DNA from: Clostridium_AM tanneri
Lineage (GTDB): Bacteria; Bacillota; Clostridia; Clostridiales; Clostridiaceae
Direction: 5' to 3'
NCBI RefSeq assembly: GCF_033659955.1
Contig: NZ_JARUJP010000001.1
Coordinates: 372,001-436,000 of the forward strand
DNA length: 64,000 nt
The number at the start of each line of letters is the position of its first letter. Positions within the stretch are counted from its first letter, which is position 1. A model generated the notes under the pieces. It was not told the origin of the DNA and ran no database searches. It worked only from the letters and a program-made list of their open reading frames with translations. This document shows, one piece after another, positions 53,157-62,500 of this stretch. A program made the position numbers and the translations under genes.

Positions 53157-54938
53157 TTATTTAATCATATAACTTTCACACTTATTAAATACTTCATCCT
53201 CTACCATAGCTCGGATATAAGTTCCTTCATCTCTGTACTCTTCTTCTTTAACCTTTCCGTTTCTATGCAAAAATGCTACCATAGACTGATCACTATAAGG
53301 TATAATATACTCTACCTCTTTTAAAGTATAAGGAAGAGCATTTCCTATAACCTCTAATAAAGAATCTAAATTAATTCCCTCTCTAGCAGAGATTTTAATA
53401 ATCTGTATTCCTGCATATTCTTCTTCAATTTCTTTTATTCTTTCTTCAGAGGCTCTATCTATTTTATTTAGTACTAGTATAGTAGGCTTATCCTTTGCAC
53501 CAAGCTGTGACAGTACATTGTTAACTGCATCTATTTGTTCTTCTGCAGTATCTGATGAAACGTCAACTACATGTAAAAGCAAGTCTGAATAAAGCACTTC
53601 TTCTAATGTAGATTTAAAAGCTTCTACTAAGTCATGAGGAAGCTTTTTTATAAACCCAACGGTATCAGTTATAGTAATTACTCTGCTGTCTGGCAGTGCT
53701 ATTGCCCTTGTGGTTATATCTAAGGTTGCAAAAAGCATATCTGCCTCAAATACCTTCTCCTTTTCAGAGTTTTCCTTAGGCATAGCAATCTCACATAGTT
53801 TATTTCTAAGAGTAGACTTACCAGCATTGGTGTACCCTACTAGTGAAACCTTTGGTATATTAGTTCTTCTTCCCCTTTGGGTTTCTCTAACCTGTCTTAT
53901 TTTCTTTAACTCTCTTGTTAAATCATATATCTTTTCTCTTATATGTCTTTTATCTACTTCCAGCTTCTTTTCTCCAGGACCTCTTGTTCCAATTCCCCCA
54001 CCAGTTCTTGAAAGAACAGTACCTAAACCTGATAATCTTGGAAGTCTATATTTAAGTTGTGCAAGCTCTACCTGTATTTTCGATTCTCTACTTCTTGCTC
54101 TAGTTGCAAATATCTCTAATATTAATGTAGTTCTATCTATAACCTTTGCTCCTAGATTTTCTTCTAAGTTTCTTACTTGAGATGCAGAAAGCTCATCATC
54201 AAAAATAACAACATTAGCATTACAGGACTGTCTTAAAAGTGCTATTTCTTCTACCTTGCCTCTTCCTACATAAAAAGCAGTATCTAAGGTGGATCTCTTT
54301 TGTAAAACTGCGTGAACTACCTTAACGTTACAGGCCCTAGCCAGTTCTGCCAGCTCCTCTAAGCTTTCTTCGCTTTCTACTCCAACTAACACTGCCCTTT
54401 CACTATCATCATCAATAATATCATTATTTTTCATTAAGCTTTCTATGTGATTTATTCTATCTAATATATTATAGTGAAGAGCTTGCTCAATAGTTATTGG
54501 CTCTGTACTTTCTCCAACAAGTAAGTCATCTTCTATGCCGCAAAAGCCTATGGACATATCTATAACTTTGTTATCTTCTACAGCAACTGCCGCTATGCAA
54601 TCCAATTTCAACTTTATTAAGGCAGAAATATCTATTGCTGAAAGCCTTGAGTTTCCATTTGGATGGGTATGTATTATTCTAACTCCACATAGCTTCTTTT
54701 CCTTTACATCGATTTCAGGCATTTCAACAGTACTGCTATCACCTATGGCTACTGCAACTACTGCTCCTTTTCTAGTAACTGCAACACTAACTTCTCTATT
54801 TAAATAGGAAGTTGCCTCAGCAATTATATCTATAAGTTCTTCATTACAAATGCTATCCTTAGGAATTTTCATTTCATAAATTTGTTCTAGTTTATCTAAT
54901 ATGAAATTTTTTACTCCCTCTGTATTTCCATATATCAT
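53157..54938 (-). CDS. hflX: GTPase HflX with N-terminal JAMM-like domain
   Basis: 593 residues, about 160 longer at the N-terminus than E. coli HflX. Residues 48-130 carry H90-T-H92-x10-D103 with Ser100, the JAMM/MPN+ metal pattern (HTHPNGNSRLSAID), and Glu49 at a suitable distance. The HflX proper follows: the nucleotide-binding helical domain (GKVEEIALL, FDDELSASQVRNLE, RSRESKIQVELAQLKYRLPRL, GPGEKKLEVD), then the G domain (VGYTNAGKSTL, DTVGFIKKLPHDLVEAF, NKID). HflX splits stalled or hibernating ribosomes. The N-terminal part may be an active metallopeptidase or a structural relic. GGAGATG precedes ATG 54938. Confidence 0.93.
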   Translation of the reverse strand: MIYGNTEGVKNFILDKLEQIYEMKIPKDSICNEELIDIIAEATSYLNREVSVAVTRKGAVVAVAIGDSSTVEMPEIDVKEKKLCGVRIIHTHPNGNSRLSAIDISALIKLKLDCIAAVAVEDNKVIDMSIGFCGIEDDLLVGESTEPITIEQALHYNILDRINHIESLMKNNDIIDDDSERAVLVGVESEESLEELAELARACNVKVVHAVLQKRSTLDTAFYVGRGKVEEIALLRQSCNANVVIFDDELSASQVRNLEENLGAKVIDRTTLILEIFATRARSRESKIQVELAQLKYRLPRLSGLGTVLSRTGGGIGTRGPGEKKLEVDKRHIREKIYDLTRELKKIRQVRETQRGRRTNIPKVSLVGYTNAGKSTLRNKLCEIAMPKENSEKEKVFEADMLFATLDITTRAIALPDSRVITITDTVGFIKKLPHDLVEAFKSTLEEVLYSDLLLHVVDVSSDTAEEQIDAVNNVLSQLGAKDKPTILVLNKIDRASEERIKEIEEEYAGIQIIKISAREGINLDSLLEVIGNALPYTLKEVEYIIPYSDQSMVAFLHRNGKVKEEEYRDEGTYIRAMVEDEVFNKCESYMIK

Positions 54939-55197
54939 AGAATCATCTCCATTCTTTTATTAATCAAGCTTTCTAAATTCTCTCACTTATACTTAGTTTT
55001 ATCCTTACCAACCTGTAATAATTTTATGTTCTTATGTAAAAACTTAAACTATAAATTTAAAATGTTTGAAGTTAAAAAAAACCAAAATATGTAGAGTATA
55101 CTACATATTTTACCAAAAACTTTCTATACTTGACAACTTTCATATAATTTTATACTATAAAACTATTATTGTAAATATGTATGGTTGGAGGCTTATT

Positions 55198-55725
55198 ATG
55201 GAGGATAAATCAAGAAACGTATTATTAAGCAAGGAAAAAATTGCTGAAAGAATAAAAGAGTTAGGTAAAGAAATTAGTAATGCATATGAAGGAAAGAATT
55301 TATATGTGCTGTCACTCTTAAGAGGAAGCTTTATATTTGCAGCAGATTTAGTTAGAGATATAGATGTTCCTGTAAAAATCGGATTCATGACAACTTCAAG
55401 CTATGGCCACTCAGAAGAATCTTCTGGAACTGTAAAAGTTGTAAATGACATACCTGATGATATTACTGGATACGATGTTCTTATTGTAGACGACATAGTG
55501 GACACTGGAATTACAATGAATTTTGTAATGAACCACGTAAAATCACTTGGAGCTGCTAGTGTAAAATGTTGTGTTCTATTAGATAAGCCTGAAAGAAGAA
55601 AAACAGACATTAAACCTGATTTCTGCTGTTTCCAAATTCCTGATGTATTTGTTGTAGGTTATGGATTAAACTATGGTGACTACTACAGAAATATCCCTTA
55701 TGTTTTCAACTGGGAAGAAAAATAA
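55198..55725 (+). CDS. hpt: Hypoxanthine phosphoribosyltransferase-like protein
   Basis: 175 residues. PRPP loop VLIVDDIVDTGITM, N-terminal LSKEKIAERIKELGKEIS, GSFIFAADLVRDI and the C-terminal VVGYGLNYGDYYRNIPYV: the Hpt family. Salvages hypoxanthine (and guanine) to nucleotides. ATG 55198 has TTGGAGG 8 bases upstream; an earlier in-frame ATG (55066) has none and would add an odd hydrophobic extension. Confidence 0.94.
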   Translation: MEDKSRNVLLSKEKIAERIKELGKEISNAYEGKNLYVLSLLRGSFIFAADLVRDIDVPVKIGFMTTSSYGHSEESSGTVKVVNDIPDDITGYDVLIVDDIVDTGITMNFVMNHVKSLGAASVKCCVLLDKPERRKTDIKPDFCCFQIPDVFVVGYGLNYGDYYRNIPYVFNWEEK

Positions 55726-55738
55726 TAAAAATATAAAT

Positions 55739-55771
55739 TCTGTGTTCATTAATTTGATCACAGATTTTTTT
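55739..55771 (+). terminator. Terminator of hpt
   Basis: TCTGTG/CACAGA with inner TCA/TGA pairing, followed by seven T. Confidence 0.8.
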
Positions 55772-55988
55772 ATTAAAAACTCTAAAGTCTACCTTACCAA
55801 TATTTAGGTTGGTATCTCTTTTGACACCTCTTCTGCTATTACCTAAGAAAAATTCACTACTAATATCTATATTAAGTAGTTCTACCCTTATTTACTCATA
55901 ATTTTTATGTATTTCATTAATTTCTTAGTTTATGTTATAATAATTTAAAATCGGTAATTTTCCTAAATAAAAAACAAGGAGGACTATT

Positions 55989-58364
55989 ATGGTTAAAAAG
56001 CGCAAAAAAGCTCCTTATAAAGCTTTAAAAATTACGCTGATTACTATATTCAGTTTATTTATATTATCTATTGTAGCCTCTGCTGGGGCAGTTTTAGCTA
56101 TAATAAAAAATGCTCCACCTCTAGACGTAAATCAAGTTTTAACTTTGAACGAGCCATCAGTTTTATATAACGACAAGGATGAATTCATGGATAAAATGCT
56201 TGTAACTGAGCAGCGAAATATAATTTCATTTAAAGATATGCCTGAGGACCTAAAAAATGCCTTTGTCAGCATTGAAGATGAGAGGTTTTACAAACATGGT
56301 GGTATAGACTTTAAAAGAATTATAGGCTCAGCATATGTGAATGTAAAAAGCAAAATAAAGGGCAAATCCTCTTTACAAGGTGCTTCTACTATAACTCAAC
56401 AGCTTCTTAAAAATACAATTTTATCTTCTGAAGTATCTTGGAAAAGAAAAATTCAGGAAGGCTATTTAGCTGTTAATCTGGAAAAGCAATTAACTAAAGA
56501 GCAAATACTGGAAGCTTATATGAATACCATATCTTTAGGCGGCAGTATCTATGGAGTTGAGACAGCTTCACAGCAATACTTTGCAAAACCAGCTAAGGAT
56601 TTAAACTTAATACAATGTGCTTTTATTGCAGGAGTAACTCAAAATCCTTCTGTATACTATCCTTATTCACCATCAGCTAAGAAAAATCCCTCTCTTTACT
56701 TGAATAGAACTAAAAATGTACTAATGAAAATGAATGAGAATGGATATATCTCCAGTGATCAGTATAATCAGGCGTTATCTGACTTGGAAAGCGGAAAACT
56801 AGTATTTCAACCCTATTCTGCACCTAAGAATAAACTTAACTATGAATGGTTTTCAAGACCTGCCATAGAGGAAGTTAAAAAGGACTTAAAAGCTGAATAT
56901 CATTATACTGATACAGAAATTCAACATCTTGTTATGTACGGTGGACTAAAAATTTATACAACTATGGATAAAAGTATTCAAGATAACACTCAAGCATTGC
57001 TTGATGCAGATAGTACCTTTGGCCTTAACTCAAGAAGAGACAAAAATGGCATAATGCAGCCACAGGCTTCTGCTGTAATAATTGATTATCATACTGGAGA
57101 TGTTAAAGCAATTGTTGGAGGAAGAGGAGATCAAAATGCTTTATCTTATAATAGAGCTGCGTCAGACAACTTCTTAAGGCGTCCAGGATCTACTATTAAA
57201 CCATTAACAGTATATGGTGCAGCTATAGATTCTAAGCAGATGTCTGCAGCTACTTCAGTAGATGACTCTCCATGGCCAGATAATCTAGTTAAAATGTACG
57301 GCTTTAGCCCTAAAAATGACACTCTAGCTTTTGGCCAATACGGCAGTAATGTTACCCTAAGGACGGCTATAATGCATTCCTTAAACGTGCCTGCAGTAAA
57401 CATAGAGAATCAAATTGGTTTAAGAACCGGTGCTGAATATGCAGAAAAGTTTGGACTAAAGTTAGATCCTTCTGATAAATCAAGTATATCTGCTTTAGCT
57501 TTAGGGCAGATGACTTATGGAACAAATCCTTATACAATGGCAGCGGCTTACGGCGTTTTTGGAAATAATGGTGTGTATACCTACCCTAAATTCTATCGTA
57601 AGGTTGTAGATAGAACCGGAAAAACTCTTTTAGAAAATAAAAAAGAAACTAAACAGGTTCTCTCTGCTGAAAGTGCCTATATAATGTATGATATATTAAA
57701 AGGTCCTGTTAGTCCTGGTGGTACAGGTCCTAGAGCCAACTTTGGCAATATGCCAGTAAGAGGAAAAACTGGTACCTCTGGTGAAAGTAAAGATTTATGG
57801 TTTACTGGTCTCACACCATATTATTCTGCATCAGTGTGGATTGGTAATGATGATAATACTATAGTTAGTGGTGCTAACAGTAATATGGCTGCAGGTGTAT
57901 GGGCAGCTATAATGCAGCCTGTTCATGCAAACTTAGTAGCAAAGGATATTACAATGCCTCAAGGTGTAGTAAGTGCAGCAGTTTGTTTAGATTCTGGTAA
58001 ATTACCTACCTCTGCCTGCTATAGTGATCCTACAGGCAACAAGGTATCTAATGAACTGTTTTTAGAGGGTTCCATTCCTTCTGATTACTGTAATTTATCC
58101 CACTCTTCAGGCTATAAAAATTCAATTTGGGATAATCAGTTTTTAAAGCCTTCTAAAGATAAAAATAATCAAACTAATTACGATAATGGTACAGAGGAAA
58201 ACCCTGATGAAGATATAGATAATACAGATACAAATGGTGGAACGGATAAACCTGGTGAAAATAACACAAAACCAAACTCTCCGCAAAATAATGAGGATGA
58301 GGAAAGTGTTCCAGTTAACAATAAAGGTACAAATCCCAAAAAGTCTACAACAAAAAATCCATAA
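55989..58364 (+). CDS. Penicillin-binding protein 1A (transglycosylase/transpeptidase)
   Basis: 791 residues. Membrane anchor (residues 12-37), GT51 glycosyltransferase (EDERFYKHGGIDFKR, QGASTITQQLLKN, KEQILEAYMN), transpeptidase with S-T-I-K in RRPGSTIKPL, S-L-N in HSLNVPAVN and K-T-G in RGKTGTSG. A disordered Asn/Asp/Thr/Pro/Lys-rich tail covers the last 90 residues. Builds and crosslinks peptidoglycan outside the membrane. ACAAGGAGGA before ATG. Monocistronic. Confidence 0.96.
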   Translation: MVKKRKKAPYKALKITLITIFSLFILSIVASAGAVLAIIKNAPPLDVNQVLTLNEPSVLYNDKDEFMDKMLVTEQRNIISFKDMPEDLKNAFVSIEDERFYKHGGIDFKRIIGSAYVNVKSKIKGKSSLQGASTITQQLLKNTILSSEVSWKRKIQEGYLAVNLEKQLTKEQILEAYMNTISLGGSIYGVETASQQYFAKPAKDLNLIQCAFIAGVTQNPSVYYPYSPSAKKNPSLYLNRTKNVLMKMNENGYISSDQYNQALSDLESGKLVFQPYSAPKNKLNYEWFSRPAIEEVKKDLKAEYHYTDTEIQHLVMYGGLKIYTTMDKSIQDNTQALLDADSTFGLNSRRDKNGIMQPQASAVIIDYHTGDVKAIVGGRGDQNALSYNRAASDNFLRRPGSTIKPLTVYGAAIDSKQMSAATSVDDSPWPDNLVKMYGFSPKNDTLAFGQYGSNVTLRTAIMHSLNVPAVNIENQIGLRTGAEYAEKFGLKLDPSDKSSISALALGQMTYGTNPYTMAAAYGVFGNNGVYTYPKFYRKVVDRTGKTLLENKKETKQVLSAESAYIMYDILKGPVSPGGTGPRANFGNMPVRGKTGTSGESKDLWFTGLTPYYSASVWIGNDDNTIVSGANSNMAAGVWAAIMQPVHANLVAKDITMPQGVVSAAVCLDSGKLPTSACYSDPTGNKVSNELFLEGSIPSDYCNLSHSSGYKNSIWDNQFLKPSKDKNNQTNYDNGTEENPDEDIDNTDTNGGTDKPGENNTKPNSPQNNEDEESVPVNNKGTNPKKSTTKNP

Positions 58365-58365
58365 C

Positions 58366-58404
58366 CTTACTGAAAGACTTAGCTAAGCTAAGTCTTTCAG
58401 TAAG
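58366..58404 (+). terminator. Terminator after the PBP gene
   Basis: An 18-bp perfect inverted repeat (arms 58366-58383 and 58387-58404), TAA loop; long enough to serve the convergent spoVAE side too. Confidence 0.85.
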
Positions 58405-58464
58405 AAATTTTAAGATTTTGTTTAACTTAAAGGTATATTCTTATTTAGAGTATGCCTTTTTTAT

Positions 58465-58824
58465 TTAGTCCTTAGTCTTAGGATTAAATAAAAGAGCCAT
58501 TATATATCCAAATACTATTGCTGCTGTTATTCCCCCTGCAGTTCCCTTTATACCACCTGTAAAAGCTCCTAAAATTCCTTTGCTATCAACTTCTTTTATT
58601 GTAGCTTTAGCCAAGGAATATCCAAACCCAGGCAGAGGTATTGTTGCACCTGCCCCACCTAGTTTTATAACAAAATCATATATATTTAGAGCCCCTAAAA
58701 TTACTCCTATTGTCACAAAACTTACTAATATTCTCGCTGGTGTTAATTTAGTTTTATCCATAAGTATTTGAGCAATTACACATATTGTTCCTCCCACTAT
58801 AAATGCCATTAGATAGCTCTTCAT
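58465..58824 (-). CDS. spoVAE: Stage V sporulation protein AE (SpoVAEb type)
   Basis: 119 residues, three or four membrane helices, with GAGATIPLPGFGYSLAKATIKEV. Part of the inner-membrane channel that loads dipicolinic acid into the spore core. GGAGGAC before ATG 58824, 2 bases after spoVAD. Confidence 0.94.
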   Translation of the reverse strand: MKSYLMAFIVGGTICVIAQILMDKTKLTPARILVSFVTIGVILGALNIYDFVIKLGGAGATIPLPGFGYSLAKATIKEVDSKGILGAFTGGIKGTAGGITAAIVFGYIMALLFNPKTKD

Positions 58825-58826
58825 TG

Positions 58827-59849
58827 TTAGTCCTCCATCTTTCCATATTCTACAGATACTGCATGGGCAATACCAGGTATACTCTCTCCCTGTAGCGAAG
58901 ATGTAGTACTTAAAAGTGCACCGGTAGAAACTAATAGTACCCTTTTAAACTTTCCACTTAACATATTTTTATATATATATCCACTATAAACTACTGCAGA
59001 GCATCCACAGCCACTTCCTCCAGCATTAGTTCCCTGTCTTTCGCTGTCAAATATCTCTTCTCCACAATCTATATAGTTATCCTTTATGTTGTATCCATAT
59101 TCCTTTAATAGACTAATTGTTATTTCCTTACCATACTTGCCTAAGTCTCCAGTTACTATAAGGTCATAATACTTTGGCGACCTTTTTGTATCATTAAAGT
59201 GTTGATATATAGTAGAAACTGCTGCTGGCGCCATAGCTGCTCCCATATTATTAGGGTCATTTATTCCATAATCCTTTACCTTGCCTATAGTTACATGGGT
59301 AATATAAGGATAGTTTCCCTCCTTACCTAAAACCATAGACCCTGCTCCAGTTACTGTCCACTGAGCTGTAGGCGGTCTTTGATTTCCAAACTCCAGCGGA
59401 AACCTAAATTGTCTTTCTGCTGCTGCAAAGTGAGACGAGGTTGCCGCAACAACATAATTAGCAAAGTTACCATCCATAAGCATAGCCGCCACTCCTAAGG
59501 ATTCTGTCATTGTGGAACATGCTCCATACAGACCTAAAAAGGGTATATTCATACCTCTAGCTGCAAAACTTGAAGATGTGAGCTGGTTCAATAAATCTCC
59601 TGCTAGCAAGAAATCTATTTGTTCTTCCTTTATTTTTGCTTTCTTTATGCTTTGCACTACTGCATTATATAGCATATCGCTTTCTGCTTTTTCAAAGCTT
59701 TCTTTTCCATTTAAATCATCTTGTAGTATTGTATCAAAATAGCTTTTTAAATTCCCTTCTCCTTCCTTGGGACCTACTATACTTGTAGCAGCAATTATTC
59801 TAGGCTTACTTTCTATTTTCACAGTATGCTTACCTATTTTTTTATTCAA
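58827..59849 (-). CDS. spoVAD: Stage V sporulation protein AD
   Basis: 340 residues of the thiolase-like SpoVAD fold: PFLGLYGACSTMTESLGVAAMLM, VAATSSHFAAAERQFRFP, GDLGKYGKEI and TNAGGSGCGCSAVVYSG. Binds dipicolinic acid at the spore inner membrane. TTG start at 59849, 6 bases after GGGGAGG. Middle gene of spoVAC-AD-AE. Confidence 0.96.
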   Translation of the reverse strand: MNKKIGKHTVKIESKPRIIAATSIVGPKEGEGNLKSYFDTILQDDLNGKESFEKAESDMLYNAVVQSIKKAKIKEEQIDFLLAGDLLNQLTSSSFAARGMNIPFLGLYGACSTMTESLGVAAMLMDGNFANYVVAATSSHFAAAERQFRFPLEFGNQRPPTAQWTVTGAGSMVLGKEGNYPYITHVTIGKVKDYGINDPNNMGAAMAPAAVSTIYQHFNDTKRSPKYYDLIVTGDLGKYGKEITISLLKEYGYNIKDNYIDCGEEIFDSERQGTNAGGSGCGCSAVVYSGYIYKNMLSGKFKRVLLVSTGALLSTTSSLQGESIPGIAHAVSVEYGKMED

Positions 59850-59885
59850 CTAAATCCTCCCCTTTCGTCAACTGACAATTAAGGT

Positions 59886-60341
59886 TCATATTCTTGTTAT
59901 GATAAAATAAGCAATACCTACTATAACCGATGACCCTATACCATAAACTAGCACTGGTCCTGCTATAGTAAACATCTTAGCTGCTACACCAAAAATGTAG
60001 CCTTCTTTTTTAAACTCCATAGCTGGTGAAACTATAGAATTGGCAAACCCAGTTATAGGAACTACAGTGCCAGCTCCTGCATGGGTTGCTATTTTGTCAT
60101 ATACTCCTATGCCTGTTAGAAGTGCTCCTATAAAAACCATTATTATTGAAACGTATGCTCCTAAATCATCCTTTGGTATTCCTCTATTTAGTAAAAAGTT
60201 ATTAAAGAACTGTCCTATATCACAGATTAATCCTCCAACGATAAAAGCACTTATGCAGTTTTTCAGTAAATTAGGTTTAGGCTGAGTTTGTGCAGATATC
60301 TTTTTAAATTTTTCTCTAACTTTAGCTTCCTTTATTGGCAC
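59886..60341 (-). CDS. spoVAC: Stage V sporulation protein AC
   Basis: 151 residues, close to B. subtilis SpoVAC (150). KNCISAFIVGGLICDIGQF, ALLTGIGVYDKIATHAGAGTVVPITGFANSIVSPAMEFKKEG, and five membrane segments; it is the mechanosensitive subunit of the DPA channel. I chose GTG 60341 (AAAGGATG upstream) over the longer frame from 60407, which adds a tail not seen in the family. A terminator separates it from sigF. Confidence 0.93.
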   Translation of the reverse strand: MPIKEAKVREKFKKISAQTQPKPNLLKNCISAFIVGGLICDIGQFFNNFLLNRGIPKDDLGAYVSIIMVFIGALLTGIGVYDKIATHAGAGTVVPITGFANSIVSPAMEFKKEGYIFGVAAKMFTIAGPVLVYGIGSSVIVGIAYFIITRI

Positions 60342-60415
60342 ACAAAACACATCCTTTATAATAAATATAGTTATTTTATTGTGTGCAGTATTTTTATTTT
60401 TAAACAAAAATAAAA

Positions 60416-60442
60416 ATAGGATACACTGTTAATGTATCCTAT
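60416..60442 (-). terminator. Terminator between sigF and spoVAC
   Basis: ATAGGATACA/TGTATCCTAT followed by TTTTATTTTTG on the minus strand; the sigF stop lies in the stem. It separates the sigma-H-type spoIIA unit from a forespore-expressed spoVA unit. Confidence 0.85.
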
Positions 60443-61194
60443 CCACTTAAGGTTTCTCTCATAATTTTTAATACTTTTTTTTCAATTCTTGAAACTTGTA
60501 CCTGACTTATCCCCAGCATCTTTGCCACCTGAATTTGGGTTTTGTCCTTAAAGTACCTAAGCATAATTATTTGCCTTGACTTAACATCTAAACTTTTTAA
60601 AGCTTCCTTTAATGCTATTCTATCTATCATATCGCTGTCTTCCTGTGGATTTTCACTTAACTTATCTATAAGCAGTACCGGAGCTCCATCATCTTGATGT
60701 ATGGTATCATGTAGATATTGAAGACTATTGGCAGATTCTGTTGCAAAAACTATATCTTCAGTATTTACTCCAGAAAACTCTGACAGTTCCTGAATTGTAG
60801 GATCCCTATTAAGCTGCTTAGTTAAAGCTTCTTTATCATAATGAAGCTTTTTAGCAGTATTTTTTACGCTCCTACTTACTTTAATCATGCCGTCATCTCT
60901 TATAAATCTTTTTATTTCTCCAAGTATCATAGGAACAGCATATGTAGAAAATTTTACATTATACTTTTCATCAAAGTTATTTACTGCTTTAACTAATCCC
61001 ATGCATCCTATTTGGAATATGTCCTCGTACTCATATCCTCTGTTTAAAAATTTCTTGCTTATTGTAGAAACAAGAGGCAAGTTAACTTCTATTAACTTAT
61101 TTAAGGCACTTTTGTCTCCATTTCTAGCGTACTTAATGAGCTCTAGGTTATCTTCATAGTCGTACCTGGATTTTTTTACAGCTTCTTCACTCAT
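60439..61194 (-). CDS. sigF: RNA polymerase sigma factor F
   Basis: 251 residues. Region 2 (LIEVNLPLVSTISKKFLNRGYEYEDIFQIGCMGLVKAVNNFD), region 3 and region 4 helix-turn-helix (KTQIQVAKMLGISQVQVSRIEKKVL). First forespore-specific sigma factor. ATG 61194 follows TTAGGTGAAT, 9 bases after the spoIIAB stop; the GTG at 61203 lies in that site. Confidence 0.97.
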   Translation of the reverse strand: MSEEAVKKSRYDYEDNLELIKYARNGDKSALNKLIEVNLPLVSTISKKFLNRGYEYEDIFQIGCMGLVKAVNNFDEKYNVKFSTYAVPMILGEIKRFIRDDGMIKVSRSVKNTAKKLHYDKEALTKQLNRDPTIQELSEFSGVNTEDIVFATESANSLQYLHDTIHQDDGAPVLLIDKLSENPQEDSDMIDRIALKEALKSLDVKSRQIIMLRYFKDKTQIQVAKMLGISQVQVSRIEKKVLKIMRETLSG

Positions 61195-61203
61195 ACTATT
61201 CAC

Positions 61204-61635
61204 CTAACTTAAAGATTTAAATGCTTTTTTCATTATCAATCTTGTCCCTTTATTTTTCTCAGATTCCACTTTTAAAGTATCCATAAAAGTCTCCATTACA
61301 GTGAAACCCATTCCTGACCTTTCTAGGTCTGGCCTTGATGTATATAATGGCTGCATAGCAAGCTCAACATTATCTATTCCAACACCTTGGTCCTCTACCA
61401 CTATTGTAAGCTCTCTATCTTTGATATAAGCCTCAATTTTAACTATAGCTTCTTTACTATTTTCATATCCATGAATAATAGAGTTCGTAACTGCTTCTGA
61501 AACTGCAGTTTTAATATCTGCTAACTCCTCTACAGTTGGGTCTAGCTGTGATGCAAAAGCTGCTACTGCTACTCTTGCAAAACTTTCATTTTCTGATCTG
61601 CTGAGAAACTCTACTTTCATCATATTCTCGTACAT
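61204..61635 (-). CDS. spoIIAB: Anti-sigma F factor SpoIIAB
   Basis: 143 residues, GHKL kinase fold: NESFARVAVAAFASQLDPTVEEL, VSEAVTNSIIHGYEN, VEDQGVGI and GMGFTVMETFMD. Binds sigma F and phosphorylates SpoIIAA. ATG 61635 follows GGGGGGATTAGAA; the GTG at 61650 is part of the overlap with spoIIAA. Confidence 0.97.
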   Translation of the reverse strand: MYENMMKVEFLSRSENESFARVAVAAFASQLDPTVEELADIKTAVSEAVTNSIIHGYENSKEAIVKIEAYIKDRELTIVVEDQGVGIDNVELAMQPLYTSRPDLERSGMGFTVMETFMDTLKVESEKNKGTRLIMKKAFKSLS

Positions 61636-61649
61636 TTCTAATCCCCCCA

Positions 61650-61985
61650 CTAAATAATCTGAGCTGCTTCTTCAGTGCTGTCATAAAGCTTAATTATTTT
61701 AAACATACCTGATAGTTCAAAGATTCTTTTTACAGAATCTCTTACATTAGTAATACATATAGTTCCTTTCTTCAAGCTCAATTTTTTGTATCTTCCAATC
61801 ACTACACCTATACCTGAACTATCCATGAAAGTTACACCAGAAAAGTCCATTATTAACTTACTTATATTTTCTCTATCTAACCTATCATCAATTTTATTTC
61901 TAACCTCTTCAGCACTATGATGATCTAATTCTCCTACTATGTAGGCTATAAGTTTTTCATCTCTGTTTTCAAATTCTACATACAT
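61650..61985 (-). CDS. spoIIAA: Anti-sigma F factor antagonist SpoIIAA
   Basis: 111-residue STAS protein. The phosphoacceptor serine lies in VTFMDSSGIGVVIGRYKKL (Ser57, equal to Ser58 of B. subtilis). First gene of spoIIAA-AB-sigF. Its ribosome site is weak (GAGCGAAT). A sigma-H promoter should lie upstream, but I could not place one with correct spacing. Confidence 0.97.
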   Translation of the reverse strand: MYVEFENRDEKLIAYIVGELDHHSAEEVRNKIDDRLDRENISKLIMDFSGVTFMDSSGIGVVIGRYKKLSLKKGTICITNVRDSVKRIFELSGMFKIIKLYDSTEEAAQII

Positions 61986-62500
61986 GCTATCATTCGCTCT
62001 ACTAAAACTACATTTATTCTGTGCCCTATAGTCTTAGCGTTAAAGCTATTCCCTTAACATTAATTTACCACTTTTGGCTCTTGGCTAAACCAAAAGTGCC
62101 TGTAATTAACTAATATATATTAAATTACAGGGTATGCAGATAGTTTCTGCATAGTCCGAGCCAGACGGTCTTACCCCCCTTCTCTTAATAAATTTTTGTG
62201 TATATTATAAAAACTAAAAGAATATAATAGTACATTTAACTATTATTCTATTTTTGTAATATTTTTCCTTCTTTTTCATAAATATTTTTATCTTCTATTT
62301 TTACCAATTTGCATAATTTTATACTATAAAATTATTTTTTTCTACAATTCAACAATAATTATTAAAATTCCTTCCTAAAATATAGTGTTATCAACAATCC
62401 TTACCTTTTAATTGTCATTTACTAAAATCATTGTTATAATATTATTTGTTTGATTAAAGATATAATATCATTATAAAGTTTTCAATAGGAGGTATGCATT
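61986..62500. other. 515-bp divergent region between spoIIA and speE
   Basis: Holds the spoIIA promoter (leftward), the speE promoter (rightward) and the hairpin cluster at 62069-62178. 62180-62500 is AT-rich with no small gene. Confidence 0.45.
62069..62178. ncRNA. Cluster of four hairpins, candidate structured RNA
   Basis: CACTTTTGG/CCAAAAGTG (62069-62098), CCTGTAATT/AATTACAGG (62099-62131), TATGCAGA/TCTGCATA (62133-62153) and CCG-AGCCAGA-CGG (62156-62168), with GGGTA (62130-62134) able to pair with TACCC (62172-62176) to close the last two. No known riboswitch consensus recognised. Strand unknown. Confidence 0.4.
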
